Source: Treponema berlinense (GTDB lineage: Bacteria > Spirochaetota > Spirochaetia > Treponematales > Treponemataceae). From it: a stretch of DNA of 64,000 bases. A program made the position numbers and the translations under genes. Below, one piece after another: positions 33,201 through 41,508 of this stretch. Below the pieces are notes generated by a model that saw only the letters and a list, made by a program, of their open reading frames with translations, was not told the DNA's origin and ran no database searches. Position 1 is the stretch's first letter. The number at the start of each line of letters is the position of its first letter. The stretch is taken from NCBI RefSeq assembly GCF_900167025.1, contig NZ_FUXC01000002.1, forward strand, positions 1-64,000. Direction: 5' to 3'.

Positions 33201-33998
33201 ATGTGCCTGTCCTTAAAAGAAAAAATCATTTTACTTGCTGATAAATATGAAACTCCTGAATTTTTGCAAAAAGATCCATCTCAATTTATGCATAAATTTT
33301 TGCCTCAAAACGGTGGAAGTGTAAGAGATGCGGAAGTTGTCGCTTTTTTGTCGGCAAATCTGGCGTTTGGAAGGCGGGATCAGATTCTTTCTCACATTCA
33401 AATTATTCTCGACAAGATAAAAGAATCAAAAAAATCTCCGGCTCAATGGGTTTTGGACGGAGAATATGAAAAAATTTTTGATGAAAGCAAAAAGTCGTTT
33501 TACAGAATGTACACTTTTTTGGATATGAAGAATTTTTTTAGGAATTTACAGATTTTTTTAAGTCAAAAGGAAACTTTGGGCGATTTTTTTAAGGAAAAAT
33601 GGGAAAATTTAATAAAAAATATTCAAAACAAAGAAGAGATTTTTCTTCATTCTGTTATTGCAGAAAGTTTTTGCGGTGAATGTGCCTTGATTTGCCGTTC
33701 AAAAAATGGAGCCGCAAAAAAATTGAATATGTTTTTAAGGTGGATGGTTCGCGAAAACTCGCCTGTTGATTTAGGTTTGTGGAAATGGTACGACAAAAAC
33801 AGGCTTTTAATTCCATTGGACACTCACGTAATGCAGGAAGCCGTAAAATTTTCACTTATCGAAAAAACTTCTTCTGGAAAAATTCCTTCTGCAAACTTAA
33901 AAACCGCGGTTGCGCTGTCCAAAAAAATGAGTGAGTATTTTCCGGGAGATCCTGCACGCGGAGATTTTGCACTTTTTGGTCTTGGCGTTGACAATTAA
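33201..33998 (+). CDS. DUF2400 (TIGR02757) family protein
   Basis: 265 aa, no signal peptide. It matches the TIGR02757 family: DPSQFMHKF near the start, VAFLSANLAFGRRDQIL, RWMVR....DLGLW, IPLDTHVMQEA and GDPARGDFALFGLG at the end. The family has a helix-hairpin-helix, DNA-glycosylase-like character but no established reaction. The frame is open from 33096 through the preceding terminator, but the ATG at 33201 starts the conserved region. A hairpin terminator follows directly. Confidence 0.85.
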   Translation: MCLSLKEKIILLADKYETPEFLQKDPSQFMHKFLPQNGGSVRDAEVVAFLSANLAFGRRDQILSHIQIILDKIKESKKSPAQWVLDGEYEKIFDESKKSFYRMYTFLDMKNFFRNLQIFLSQKETLGDFFKEKWENLIKNIQNKEEIFLHSVIAESFCGECALICRSKNGAAKKLNMFLRWMVRENSPVDLGLWKWYDKNRLLIPLDTHVMQEAVKFSLIEKTSSGKIPSANLKTAVALSKKMSEYFPGDPARGDFALFGLGVDN

Positions 33999-34004
33999 AA
34001 AAAA

Positions 34005-34035
34005 TGCCTGTGCAAAAAAGCACAGGCACTTTCTT
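34005..34035 (+). terminator. Terminator after the DUF2400 gene
   Basis: Perfect nine-base stem tgcctgtgc (34005-34013) and gcacaggca (34020-34028) with an A6 loop, then ctttctt. A second, weaker hairpin (acgtc/gacgt) with a T8 run follows near 34063-34082. Confidence 0.75.
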
Positions 34036-34118
34036 AAAACTTGTACTCCGAATTTGAGGACGTCTTACAGGACGTTTTTTTTAGCTCAAATCCGAAATGG
34101 CAGTATTAAAAACATTTT

Positions 34119-35486
34119 TTAGAAAATGTATGTCATAAATACACCGCTTGACCAGCACTTGCGGTTTTCGCCGTCAAATGCAGTTCTCTGTTCAAAGTCG
34201 GCATAAACTGCAAACGTTGTATTTTTTGAAAAATCGTATGTAAGTTCCGGGCGGAGATTTAAAACATGGCCGCCGTTCCAGTCTTTTGAAACTTTGTAAT
34301 CAGCCCAGCGGTCGTCTTTTGAACCCTGTGCCCAAGAGCCCCACAAATTGAATCCTGTTTTGTTGTTAATTGCAAAAGAAAGTTCTGCTCCTGTGTACCA
34401 GGCAAAATCGTAATGGCTGTTTTCAAAGAAGTTAAAGCCGATTTCCGGGCGGAGGTTGATTTTTGTGTTTGGAATTATAAAGTTGATTGCAGCTCCTAAA
34501 CCGTAGGCTTCGTCATCGTCTGCGTCAGAAAACAGGGAATCTGCCGCAATGTAAAGGTCAAGAATAAAGTTTTTTGCTCCGATTGTAGCGCCCGAATAGA
34601 AATTCGCCTTTTCTTCAAATGCTCCTTCGAGTGTAGCGGCAATGCTGAGCCAGTTTACTGGTGCGACTTGAATACCAAGGTTTACAGCAGGATCGTCTGT
34701 GTTGAATCCGTTTGGAATTGCGGCTCCGATCTGAAATTTCAAGTCTTTTGAATTGTAATTGTATCGCACGCCGAGAGCACGTTTGGCGTATTTGTTTGCA
34801 TAAGGAATGAATCCTACAACATCGGCAGAACCTGGTTTGTCAACATTGAATTTATAAGAACCGGTAGCTTCAGAAGAAGTCTGGAATGCGCTGCCTGATC
34901 TGTCATCGTAAGATGTTGAAAAACCGCCCTGGCGGACGTGAGCGTCTGATTCCCAAAGCCAGTTTCCGTAACGAGGAGCCGGACCTACCTGCCAGTTGAG
35001 TTTTGTTCCAACGCCTATATCAAAATTCTTTTTAGGATGCCAGATAAAATTTACATAGTAAGAATCCTGAATTGTATTTGAAACATTTGCCTGATTATTC
35101 AGAATTGTGCCAGTAGCTGTTCCAACCGCATAAGCATCTGTTGACAAAGTTTTGTCACCTGCATGATATGAAGAGCTTCCTCTTGTGCCGTATTTGAGCG
35201 AAAGAGGGTTGCCGTTTGAAGTTCCAAAAACAAAATTATCTACATCGCCTTCGTTGTCGTAATTTGCAAGAAAACTCCAGTTGAGCATGCCTTCAATGGT
35301 AAAATTTCCGCGGTCAAATCTTGCCTGGAAAGTATCTGTAAAACCGTAAAATGTCGCGCTGCCGTCGATTGGTGCTCCAAAACCAATCCAGGCCGTGTTT
35401 TTCATCTGCTGTGAACTTAAAACCTGTGCGCTTGCAACAGCTGTTCCAAAAATTACGGCAGATAAAACTGTTAAAATTTTCTTCAT
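34119..35486 (-). CDS. Outer-membrane beta-barrel (porin-like) protein
   Basis: 455 aa. Signal peptide of about 20 residues (AVASA before QVLSS). The mature chain is rich in aromatic, Gly and alternating strands and ends in an aromatic residue (MTYIF), as expected for a BamA-inserted barrel. Segments such as ALGVRYNYNSKDLKFQIGAAI read as transmembrane strands. No named family is recognised. Start ATG 35486 has a strong GGAGG site, suggesting high expression; the frame's extension to 35522 is not needed. Convergent with the DUF2400 gene and divergent from glyQS. Confidence 0.78.
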   Translation of the reverse strand: MKKILTVLSAVIFGTAVASAQVLSSQQMKNTAWIGFGAPIDGSATFYGFTDTFQARFDRGNFTIEGMLNWSFLANYDNEGDVDNFVFGTSNGNPLSLKYGTRGSSSYHAGDKTLSTDAYAVGTATGTILNNQANVSNTIQDSYYVNFIWHPKKNFDIGVGTKLNWQVGPAPRYGNWLWESDAHVRQGGFSTSYDDRSGSAFQTSSEATGSYKFNVDKPGSADVVGFIPYANKYAKRALGVRYNYNSKDLKFQIGAAIPNGFNTDDPAVNLGIQVAPVNWLSIAATLEGAFEEKANFYSGATIGAKNFILDLYIAADSLFSDADDDEAYGLGAAINFIIPNTKINLRPEIGFNFFENSHYDFAWYTGAELSFAINNKTGFNLWGSWAQGSKDDRWADYKVSKDWNGGHVLNLRPELTYDFSKNTTFAVYADFEQRTAFDGENRKCWSSGVFMTYIF

Positions 35487-35596
35487 TTGCTTTTCCTCCG
35501 GAATTAAATTAAAAAATAGCATTTTACTCTTGCTGCTATTTTATCGTATTTTAAAATTATAATACTTTTGGAGTTTTTGTGTCTGTTCTATGTATG

Positions 35597-35625
35597 TTTT
35601 CACTTATAATATTTTGTGATATAAT
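35597..35625 (+). promoter_or_regulatory. glyQS promoter with conventional leader
   Basis: TATAAT at 35620-35625 with a weak TTTTCA box 17 bases upstream. The transcript would have a leader of about 50 bases ending in GGAG before the ATG, in contrast to the leaderless genes of this window. Confidence 0.45.
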
Positions 35626-35681
35626 CTTTTTCATTATATTTTTAGTAACTGTCGGAAGCCAGTGACGGATTAGGAGATATT

Positions 35682-37175
35682 ATGGCAAAAGAAGAAAAGA
35701 CTGCGGTTGATCCGCATGCATGTACGCTCGACAAAATCATTTCGCTCTGCAAAAGACGCGGTTTTGTTTATCAGGCTTCGGAAATTTACGGCGGTCAGGC
35801 TGGTGCTTGGGATTACGGTCCTTTGGGTGTAGATTTTAAACGCAATATTCAGAATGCGTGGTGGAAAGAAATGACTCAGCTTCACGACGATGTAGTTGGT
35901 CTTGATTCTGCAATTTTCCAGCATCACACAACATGGAAGGCTTCTGGCCACGTAGATCATTTTTTAGACCCAATGGTTGACTGTCTTGAATGTCAGGCCC
36001 GTCACCGTGCAGATAAATTGATTGAAGATTTTGTTGCCACTAATCCAGACAAAGACCCTGGAAAACCGGTTGATACAATGACTCACGAAGAAATGAAGGC
36101 TTACATCGATGCAAACATCGACTGTCCTGCCTGCCATTCAAAAAACAAAAAATACACGGCTGTCCGCGAATTCAACCTCATGTTCAAAACATATCAGGGA
36201 CCGATTGCCGATGAAAGTCATTTGATTTACCTTCGTCCAGAAACTTGTCAGGGAATTTTTACTGATTTTAAGAACATTGTGCAGTCAAACCGCATGAAAA
36301 TTCCTTTTGGCGTTGCACAGGTTGGTAAATCTTTCCGCAACGAAATCATCTTTAAAAACTTTATCTTCCGTACCTGCGAATTTGAGCAGATGGAAATGGA
36401 ATATTTCTGTAAGCCTGGAACAGAAGACGAAACTTTTGAACGCTGGAGAAAAGAGCGCTGGGCATTCTACCTTAAATACGGTATTGCAGAAAATCACTTG
36501 AAATGGCATCACCACGACAAACTTGCACATTACGCAAAAGATGCTTACGACGTTACTTACAAATTCCCAATCGGCTTTGAAGAAGTTGAAGGCGTTCACT
36601 CAAGAACAGACTTTGACCTTTCTCAGCACCAGACATTCTCTAAAAAAGATATGTCTTACATCGATCAGGAAGACGGAAACAAAAAATATGTTCCTTATGT
36701 AATCGAAACATCTGCCGGACTTAACCGCAACTTCCTCATGTTCTTGTGCGAAGCTTACGAAGAAGAAAATGTCGGAAAAGACGGAAAAGAAGATTACCGC
36801 ACAGTTCTTCACCTCGATCCTCGCCTTGCTCCTGTCACAGTCGCTGTCCTTCCACTTATGAAAAAAGACGGACTTTCAGAAAAAGCAAAGGAAATTCAGC
36901 ATCTCTTAAAAGAAGATTTTGTTACAGATTTCGATACTTCTGGTACAGTCGGAAAACGCTATCGCAGACAGGACGAAGTTGGAACTCCATTCTGTGTAAC
37001 AGTTGATTACGACACAATTACCGAAAAGAAAGAAGACGGTTCTGCAAATGAACTTTTTGACACCGTTACTGTCCGCTTCCGCGACTCAATGGAACAGGAA
37101 AGAGTAAAACTCTCTGACCTGCACGCCTTCCTTTTTAACGCAATTAAAAATTACAAGCCTGTTGTAAGAGATTAA
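35682..37175 (+). CDS. glyQS: Glycyl-tRNA synthetase, single-chain dimeric type
   Basis: Charges tRNA-Gly. 497 aa, the class IIa alpha2 type rather than the alpha2-beta2 bacterial type. Visible features are GFVYQASEIYGGQAGAWDYGPLG at the N terminus, LRPETCQGIF, motif 2 VGKSFRNEI, the ETSAGLNRNFLMFL segment of motif 3 and the anticodon-binding start DPRLAPVTVAVLPL. A Cys-rich insert (CLECQARH....CPACH) at about 100-150 could hold zinc. ATG 35682 has a GGAGAT site. Stands as a single gene; the next gene follows after about 70 bases. Confidence 0.95.
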   Translation: MAKEEKTAVDPHACTLDKIISLCKRRGFVYQASEIYGGQAGAWDYGPLGVDFKRNIQNAWWKEMTQLHDDVVGLDSAIFQHHTTWKASGHVDHFLDPMVDCLECQARHRADKLIEDFVATNPDKDPGKPVDTMTHEEMKAYIDANIDCPACHSKNKKYTAVREFNLMFKTYQGPIADESHLIYLRPETCQGIFTDFKNIVQSNRMKIPFGVAQVGKSFRNEIIFKNFIFRTCEFEQMEMEYFCKPGTEDETFERWRKERWAFYLKYGIAENHLKWHHHDKLAHYAKDAYDVTYKFPIGFEEVEGVHSRTDFDLSQHQTFSKKDMSYIDQEDGNKKYVPYVIETSAGLNRNFLMFLCEAYEEENVGKDGKEDYRTVLHLDPRLAPVTVAVLPLMKKDGLSEKAKEIQHLLKEDFVTDFDTSGTVGKRYRRQDEVGTPFCVTVDYDTITEKKEDGSANELFDTVTVRFRDSMEQERVKLSDLHAFLFNAIKNYKPVVRD

Positions 37176-37244
37176 AAAAAATAGGTTGCTGGAAAAATAT
37201 TTTTTTTGAATTATGTTTTTCTGACAGCCTTTCTTTCTGTTTTT

Positions 37245-37999
37245 ATGGATTATGTAGCCCTAGGAAAATCTAATCTTCTCGTAAGCCGAACTGCATTGGG
37301 AGCAATGGCTTTAGCAAATGTTTCTGACGATGAGCAGGCTTCTCAAATTATAAGCAGCGCTTATGAAGGTGGAATCAATTTTTTTGACACGTCGCGGACA
37401 AGCGAAGAAAGCGAAAAATGCCTCGGAAGCGCCCTTCATGGTGCAATCAGAAAAGATATTTTTATGGCGACAAAAACAAGAGCCACTGATTGCGATGAAC
37501 TTTCCCGCGATATTGAATTGAGTCTTGCCGCCTTAAAAACAGATTATATCGACCTTTATCAATTGGATAATCCTTCTTTTTTGCCAAAGCTTGGAGGAAA
37601 AGATAAAATCGTCGAAAAACTTTTGAACCTTAAAAAGCAAGGCCTAATTCACCATATTGGAATTTGCACAGAAAATTTTGACATGGCGCGCAATTTATTG
37701 AATGACGACGGTCCCTGGGAAACTTTGCAATATCCTTTTAACCTTTTGTGTCCTCTCGAAGTTCAGGAACTCGTTCTCGACTGCCGCGAAAAAGACATCG
37801 GTTTTATTGCAATGCAGCCGTTGTGTGGAGGCGTTGTCCAAAACATTCCTCTTGCGCTGGGATTTTTTAGCCAGTTTGATTCCGCAGTTCCAGTTTGGGG
37901 CGCCCACAGTCAGGAAGAACTGCAACAGATTCTATATTTTACAGAAAATCCGCCTGTAATTGATGAAAAATTTGAGCAGGAACTCGAAAAAGCAAGATT
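37245..37999 (+). CDS. Aldo/keto reductase homologue lacking catalytic Tyr and His (nominal 3' end, see text)
   Basis: The reading frame continues to the stop at 38010-38012; from the ATG at 37245 it encodes 255 residues of a TIM-barrel aldo/keto reductase. The core is recognisable: LVSRTALGAMAL, GGINFFDTSR, SEKCLGSAL, KTDYIDLYQL, and LKKQGLIHHIGIC. Of the catalytic tetrad, Asp (FFDTS) and Lys (MATKT) remain, but the Tyr position reads Ser (FDTSRTSEES) and the His position reads Asp (LYQLDNP). Reductase chemistry is therefore doubtful. The frame opens at a TTG at 37206; neither start has a clear ribosome binding site, so the N terminus is uncertain. Position after glyQS gives no functional clue. 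Confidence 0.75.
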
Positions 38000-38041
38000 C
38001 TTTTTTAATTAGTTCAAATTTTTTCTGTTCTAAATTCTTCT

Positions 38042-39292
38042 TTATTTTTGAATATTCATCGTTTTGAGTATATCCTGAGTTTCCTGTTTGTTTAAAACCC
38101 GGACAATTTTGTTTTTGTCGTTGTCAGTTTGAATCGTAACTGGATTTCCAAAGGAATCCTTTTCGCCAAGAAGGGAAACAATCGGGTTTCCTGGAGAATC
38201 TGGACTTGCGTCCGTAACCTGGGCAATTTTTCCGTTGACAAGATAAACCCACGCTCCAATTGGAAAAAGCGAAAGAGAGTAGAGAAGCGCCTTGATTACA
38301 GTGTCGTCAAACTGTTTTCCTTCATTTTTAAGAATTTCGACCATGGCGGCGTAAGAAGAGCGGGCCTGTCTAAAATGTCTTGGAGCGGTAATTGCTTCAA
38401 AACTGCATGCTACACCGATAATCTTTGCAAAAATGTCAATCTGGCTTCCTTCAAGGCGGCGAGGGTAGCCTGAACGGTTTTCGCGCTCATGATGCTCTAA
38501 AATCCCAAGTTGAATTTGAGTTGGAAAATTGTTTTCTTTTACAATGTTAAATCCCAAAACCGCATGTGTCGCGAGTTTTTGTCTTTCAGACGGAGAAAGC
38601 CGTCTGTCTGTCATATAAAGCTGCGGCGGAAGGCGGATTTGACCAATTTCGTGCAGAATGCAACAAACTCCCAAATCTACGATTTTTGAAAGAGAAAATC
38701 TAAGTTGAAGCGCAATTACGATTGCAATTACGGTCGAGCGCATGCTGTGGCTTATAAGATAGTTTTTTGTAATTGTATCTTGAGAAGGCGTAATTCGCAG
38801 AACATAACGGCGGTTTTCTTTTATAAAAATGCACAGTTCTTTGACCGTTTCTGAAAGTTCTGTGTAATTTAAAGTTTTGTGGGTTGCATAGCGCGTATAG
38901 ACAGCGGTTATATAATTCATGTATTCGTTATAAACCGTTTGAACAACGTCCATCCTCGATTTTTCGTTGTTTGCAAGGCTTAGTTTTGCGTCTTTAATCG
39001 CTTTTTTTGCATTTTCGCCAATTTGCGGCTTTTTATCCGAATCGTCCAGTTCAAGATCGTCAATAGAAACGTTTTTAAAATCTTCCGGAGCTGTTTTTAC
39101 AGGAGCAGAAATTTGTTCAACTCCCTGAGAGCCTTCCGAATAAACGGTTTTAAATCCCCATTCAAGAATCGTTTTTTTTAGCGAATCCGTAAACGGGCAC
39201 AAAGAGTTTAAAAGCAGAAAATTTTTATCAATTAAAAGGTCGCTGTTAAAAAATGAGTTGTCTTTTATTGTCGAAACTAAAAACGAATTCAT
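38042..39292 (-). CDS. Degenerate HD-GYP domain protein
   Basis: 416 aa, no membrane segment. The N-terminal 180 residues are unassigned; the C-terminal half is an HD-GYP phosphodiesterase fold, the type that degrades cyclic di-GMP. Key residues differ: the HDxGK motif reads HEIGQ, and the late metal-binding Asp position reads Cys (GVACSFEAIT). The THAVLGF His, the HHE pair and GYP remain (HHERENRSGYP). It may be inactive and act as a nucleotide sensor or interaction module. ATG 39292 follows a GATAAT box by six bases. Convergent with the aldo/keto reductase gene. Confidence 0.8.
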   Translation of the reverse strand: MNSFLVSTIKDNSFFNSDLLIDKNFLLLNSLCPFTDSLKKTILEWGFKTVYSEGSQGVEQISAPVKTAPEDFKNVSIDDLELDDSDKKPQIGENAKKAIKDAKLSLANNEKSRMDVVQTVYNEYMNYITAVYTRYATHKTLNYTELSETVKELCIFIKENRRYVLRITPSQDTITKNYLISHSMRSTVIAIVIALQLRFSLSKIVDLGVCCILHEIGQIRLPPQLYMTDRRLSPSERQKLATHAVLGFNIVKENNFPTQIQLGILEHHERENRSGYPRRLEGSQIDIFAKIIGVACSFEAITAPRHFRQARSSYAAMVEILKNEGKQFDDTVIKALLYSLSLFPIGAWVYLVNGKIAQVTDASPDSPGNPIVSLLGEKDSFGNPVTIQTDNDKNKIVRVLNKQETQDILKTMNIQK

Positions 39293-39298
39293 ATTGAT

Positions 39299-39327
39299 AT
39301 TATCGGCAGAATTCAGCAGATTATTAA
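39299..39327 (-). promoter_or_regulatory. Promoter of the HD-GYP gene, leaderless configuration
   Basis: On the minus strand TTAATA (39327-39322), 17-base spacer, GATAAT (39304-39299), six bases, then ATG at 39292. No Shine-Dalgarno. Confidence 0.55.
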
Positions 39328-39340
39328 GTTTTTAATGGGT

Positions 39341-39450
39341 GGCTTTTTGTTCAGCTCCGCTTCACAAAAACCGGGCTGTCCGTGGCTGCGGCGTCTTTCG
39401 CGCCTCCGGTGCTTTGCACACGCTTCGCGTCCACTCCCATCCCTGCCACA
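39341..39450. repeat. GC-rich intergenic repeat, copy 6
   Basis: The 362-base gap 39293-39654 holds no gene. This part carries ccgggctgtccgtggctgcgg and ends actcccatccctgccac; the copy at 49128-49225 has the same ggctgtccgt start and actcccatccctacc end, so the two form a subtype. Confidence 0.65.
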
Positions 39451-39455
39451 AAACA

Positions 39456-39497
39456 AAAAAAAGAGAAGAAAACTTTCACTTTTTCTTCTCTTTTTTT
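39456..39497. terminator. Long A/T-rich hairpin, probable bidirectional terminator
   Basis: Seventeen-base arms (39456-39472 and 39481-39497), the left with A7 and the right with T7, around an eight-base loop. It can terminate transcription in either direction, most likely the minus-strand Maf-PBP-lepB operon that ends at 39655. Confidence 0.6.
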
Positions 39498-39654
39498 ACA
39501 TGGAAAGCCGGTTATTCGGCGCGTCTTTTATTTTTACAGGGCGTCTGGATGTTTGAAAAGCCTAAAAAGGTTTTTCACGTCCTGTTGTTTCAACCAAAGA
39601 CATTTAAATTATCGTTCTTTTGTAAATCCGACTTTAGTGTTTTTTGAAAGAAAA

Positions 39655-41508
39655 TCATTTTTTTTGCAAAAATTGTTGATATTGGCGCACTGATTTCATC
39701 AATTCTTCGTATACAATCTTTGAACGCGCAAAAACTGCGGAAAATTTGTCTGTTGGTAAAATTTGCGAACTGAAAATTTCGTTGAGTTTTGCTTCAGTCG
39801 GAAAAACAAGCGAGGCAATTTGTGTAAACTGAGAATTTCGCAATTCAAAATCAGTTTGCTCAAGAAGTTTTAGAGCCTTTTGAATTTTTTCTGCAGAAAG
39901 ATTTTTGTCGGAAATTGTTTTTTCGCAGGTAAAAAATGCTTTTTTTGCAAGCGAATAAAGGTTTTCAAGGCCAGTTTCGAGTTCTTCAAATACAGCGTTA
40001 AAATTCTGCAAAAGCTTTTGCTGTTCGCAGTCCGGCCTTTGAGATTTTTTTTCGGCTTCAAAAAACTGTTTTCGGAGGCTAATTTTTTCCTCCTGTTTGA
40101 GCAAGGTCTGGACATCTGCGCAGTAAAAACCTGGAATTTCAAGGGAAGTTTTGCTGAGCGAAAAAGAGGCCGTTTCCGGATATTTTTGAGCCTGGCTTTC
40201 AAACCACCAGGCAAACATCTTCATTTTTGAATCCGTAACGATTGTGTTTTTTTCGTAATCTTGTCCTAAAACAGGGTTTGCCGCAAAAATTGAAGTTGAA
40301 AGCATTTTTTCGGCAGAATTCAACCTTGTGCTTGAAAGATGCGCTTTTTCTTCAAAAAGAGAACCTCTGATATGTGTAATTTTTTTTGGATAACCCAAAT
40401 CAAGTCCTGCGCAATAAATTTCTTTTGCTCCGGTTATCCTGCAAAAATCCCAGGCCGTTGTGGCAACTGAGCCTCCGCTTCCAAGTTTTCCTTTTTGACC
40501 GAGTTTTTTTTCAAAATACTGGCCGAGCGGAAAAAGCGATGAGCACAAGACGGTTTTTCGGCAGTTAAAGCGGTAAACTGGCGGGCAGACGGCGGATTCT
40601 GTAATCAAAACGCTGGACTTGCTTTTTAGACCTGCAATGTGCCTGTATGCGTAGTATTGCGGATCTGTAAGGACAATAAAATCGGGCTCGAACCCTGCTT
40701 TTAGGCAGGCGCTCAAGGCAGTGTCGACAGCAACTGTCAGACAGCGTTTTTTTAATTCTTTTAAAAAAGGCAGAATTTCTGAAAGTCCAGGACCTGCGGC
40801 AATCAAAAGACAGGGCAGGTCTGGCGGACAGGCATTTTTGTAAATGTTTATTCCGTCCAAAGCAGCCAAAAACGGCAGGTTAAAGCAGGAATTTCTTAGC
40901 CAGAGTTTTGAAAATTTTTCGAGCGTAGAAGTGTTTATTTTTTCTTTTTGCTGATTGCGCTTAAAAAGAGAATGAAGGGATTCAAAATATTCTTTTGAAT
41001 GTTGTGTCTGCGCCTTGTTTTCTATGAGCGCCGTGTGCGAAAATGGCGCAGAATGTTCTGTCAGCGTAATTACATCGTGGAGCTCTGCCTGCAAAAGAAC
41101 AATCAGTTTTTTGTGCTTAAACAGTGGTTCAAAATCTGTGTATTTTAAGGCTGCAAAAAAATATTCGGGTTTTGGTTCTACGATTATTATCGAGTCTTCA
41201 GGAAAATTTTTTGCCCATTCTAAAGGGGCATAGCCAAGTCCCATCGAAAAAAAAACGGCGCATTCTGTCTGTTCTGTTTTTGCATTTTTGACGGCTAAAA
41301 AAGCTTCTTTTTTTGGCGCATACGACGAATGAAGAAAAATTCCGTTTTCTTTGGCGGTAAGTTCTCCGTTTTTTGAAAGAACAACTTGCCAAAAATCAAA
41401 ATCAGGTTCTTTTTGTTCATTTAGAGGAAAAGTTTTTTCAAGTTGTTCTGCTAGAAAACAAAAACGCGCCTTAAAAAGAGAAATGTTTTTATTCCAAAAA
41501 GAGTTCAA
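39655..41508 (-). CDS. Motility-associated factor (Maf) glycosyltransferase-like protein
   Basis: 617 aa, DUF115/MptE-like family, which in flagellated bacteria transfers nonulosonic acid-type sugars to flagellin. The core motifs are FFSMGLGYAPLEW, EPKPEYFFAAL, LLIAAGPGLSE, DTALSACLKAGFEPDFIVLTDPQ, and GGSVATTAWDFCRITGAKEIYCAGLDLGY. The N and C termini are helical. Start is a TTG at 41508 with an AGGA site; it overlaps the end of the PBP gene by 20 bases, so coupled translation is likely. The sugar donor cannot be deduced. Confidence 0.83.
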   Translation of the reverse strand: MNSFWNKNISLFKARFCFLAEQLEKTFPLNEQKEPDFDFWQVVLSKNGELTAKENGIFLHSSYAPKKEAFLAVKNAKTEQTECAVFFSMGLGYAPLEWAKNFPEDSIIIVEPKPEYFFAALKYTDFEPLFKHKKLIVLLQAELHDVITLTEHSAPFSHTALIENKAQTQHSKEYFESLHSLFKRNQQKEKINTSTLEKFSKLWLRNSCFNLPFLAALDGINIYKNACPPDLPCLLIAAGPGLSEILPFLKELKKRCLTVAVDTALSACLKAGFEPDFIVLTDPQYYAYRHIAGLKSKSSVLITESAVCPPVYRFNCRKTVLCSSLFPLGQYFEKKLGQKGKLGSGGSVATTAWDFCRITGAKEIYCAGLDLGYPKKITHIRGSLFEEKAHLSSTRLNSAEKMLSTSIFAANPVLGQDYEKNTIVTDSKMKMFAWWFESQAQKYPETASFSLSKTSLEIPGFYCADVQTLLKQEEKISLRKQFFEAEKKSQRPDCEQQKLLQNFNAVFEELETGLENLYSLAKKAFFTCEKTISDKNLSAEKIQKALKLLEQTDFELRNSQFTQIASLVFPTEAKLNEIFSSQILPTDKFSAVFARSKIVYEELMKSVRQYQQFLQKK

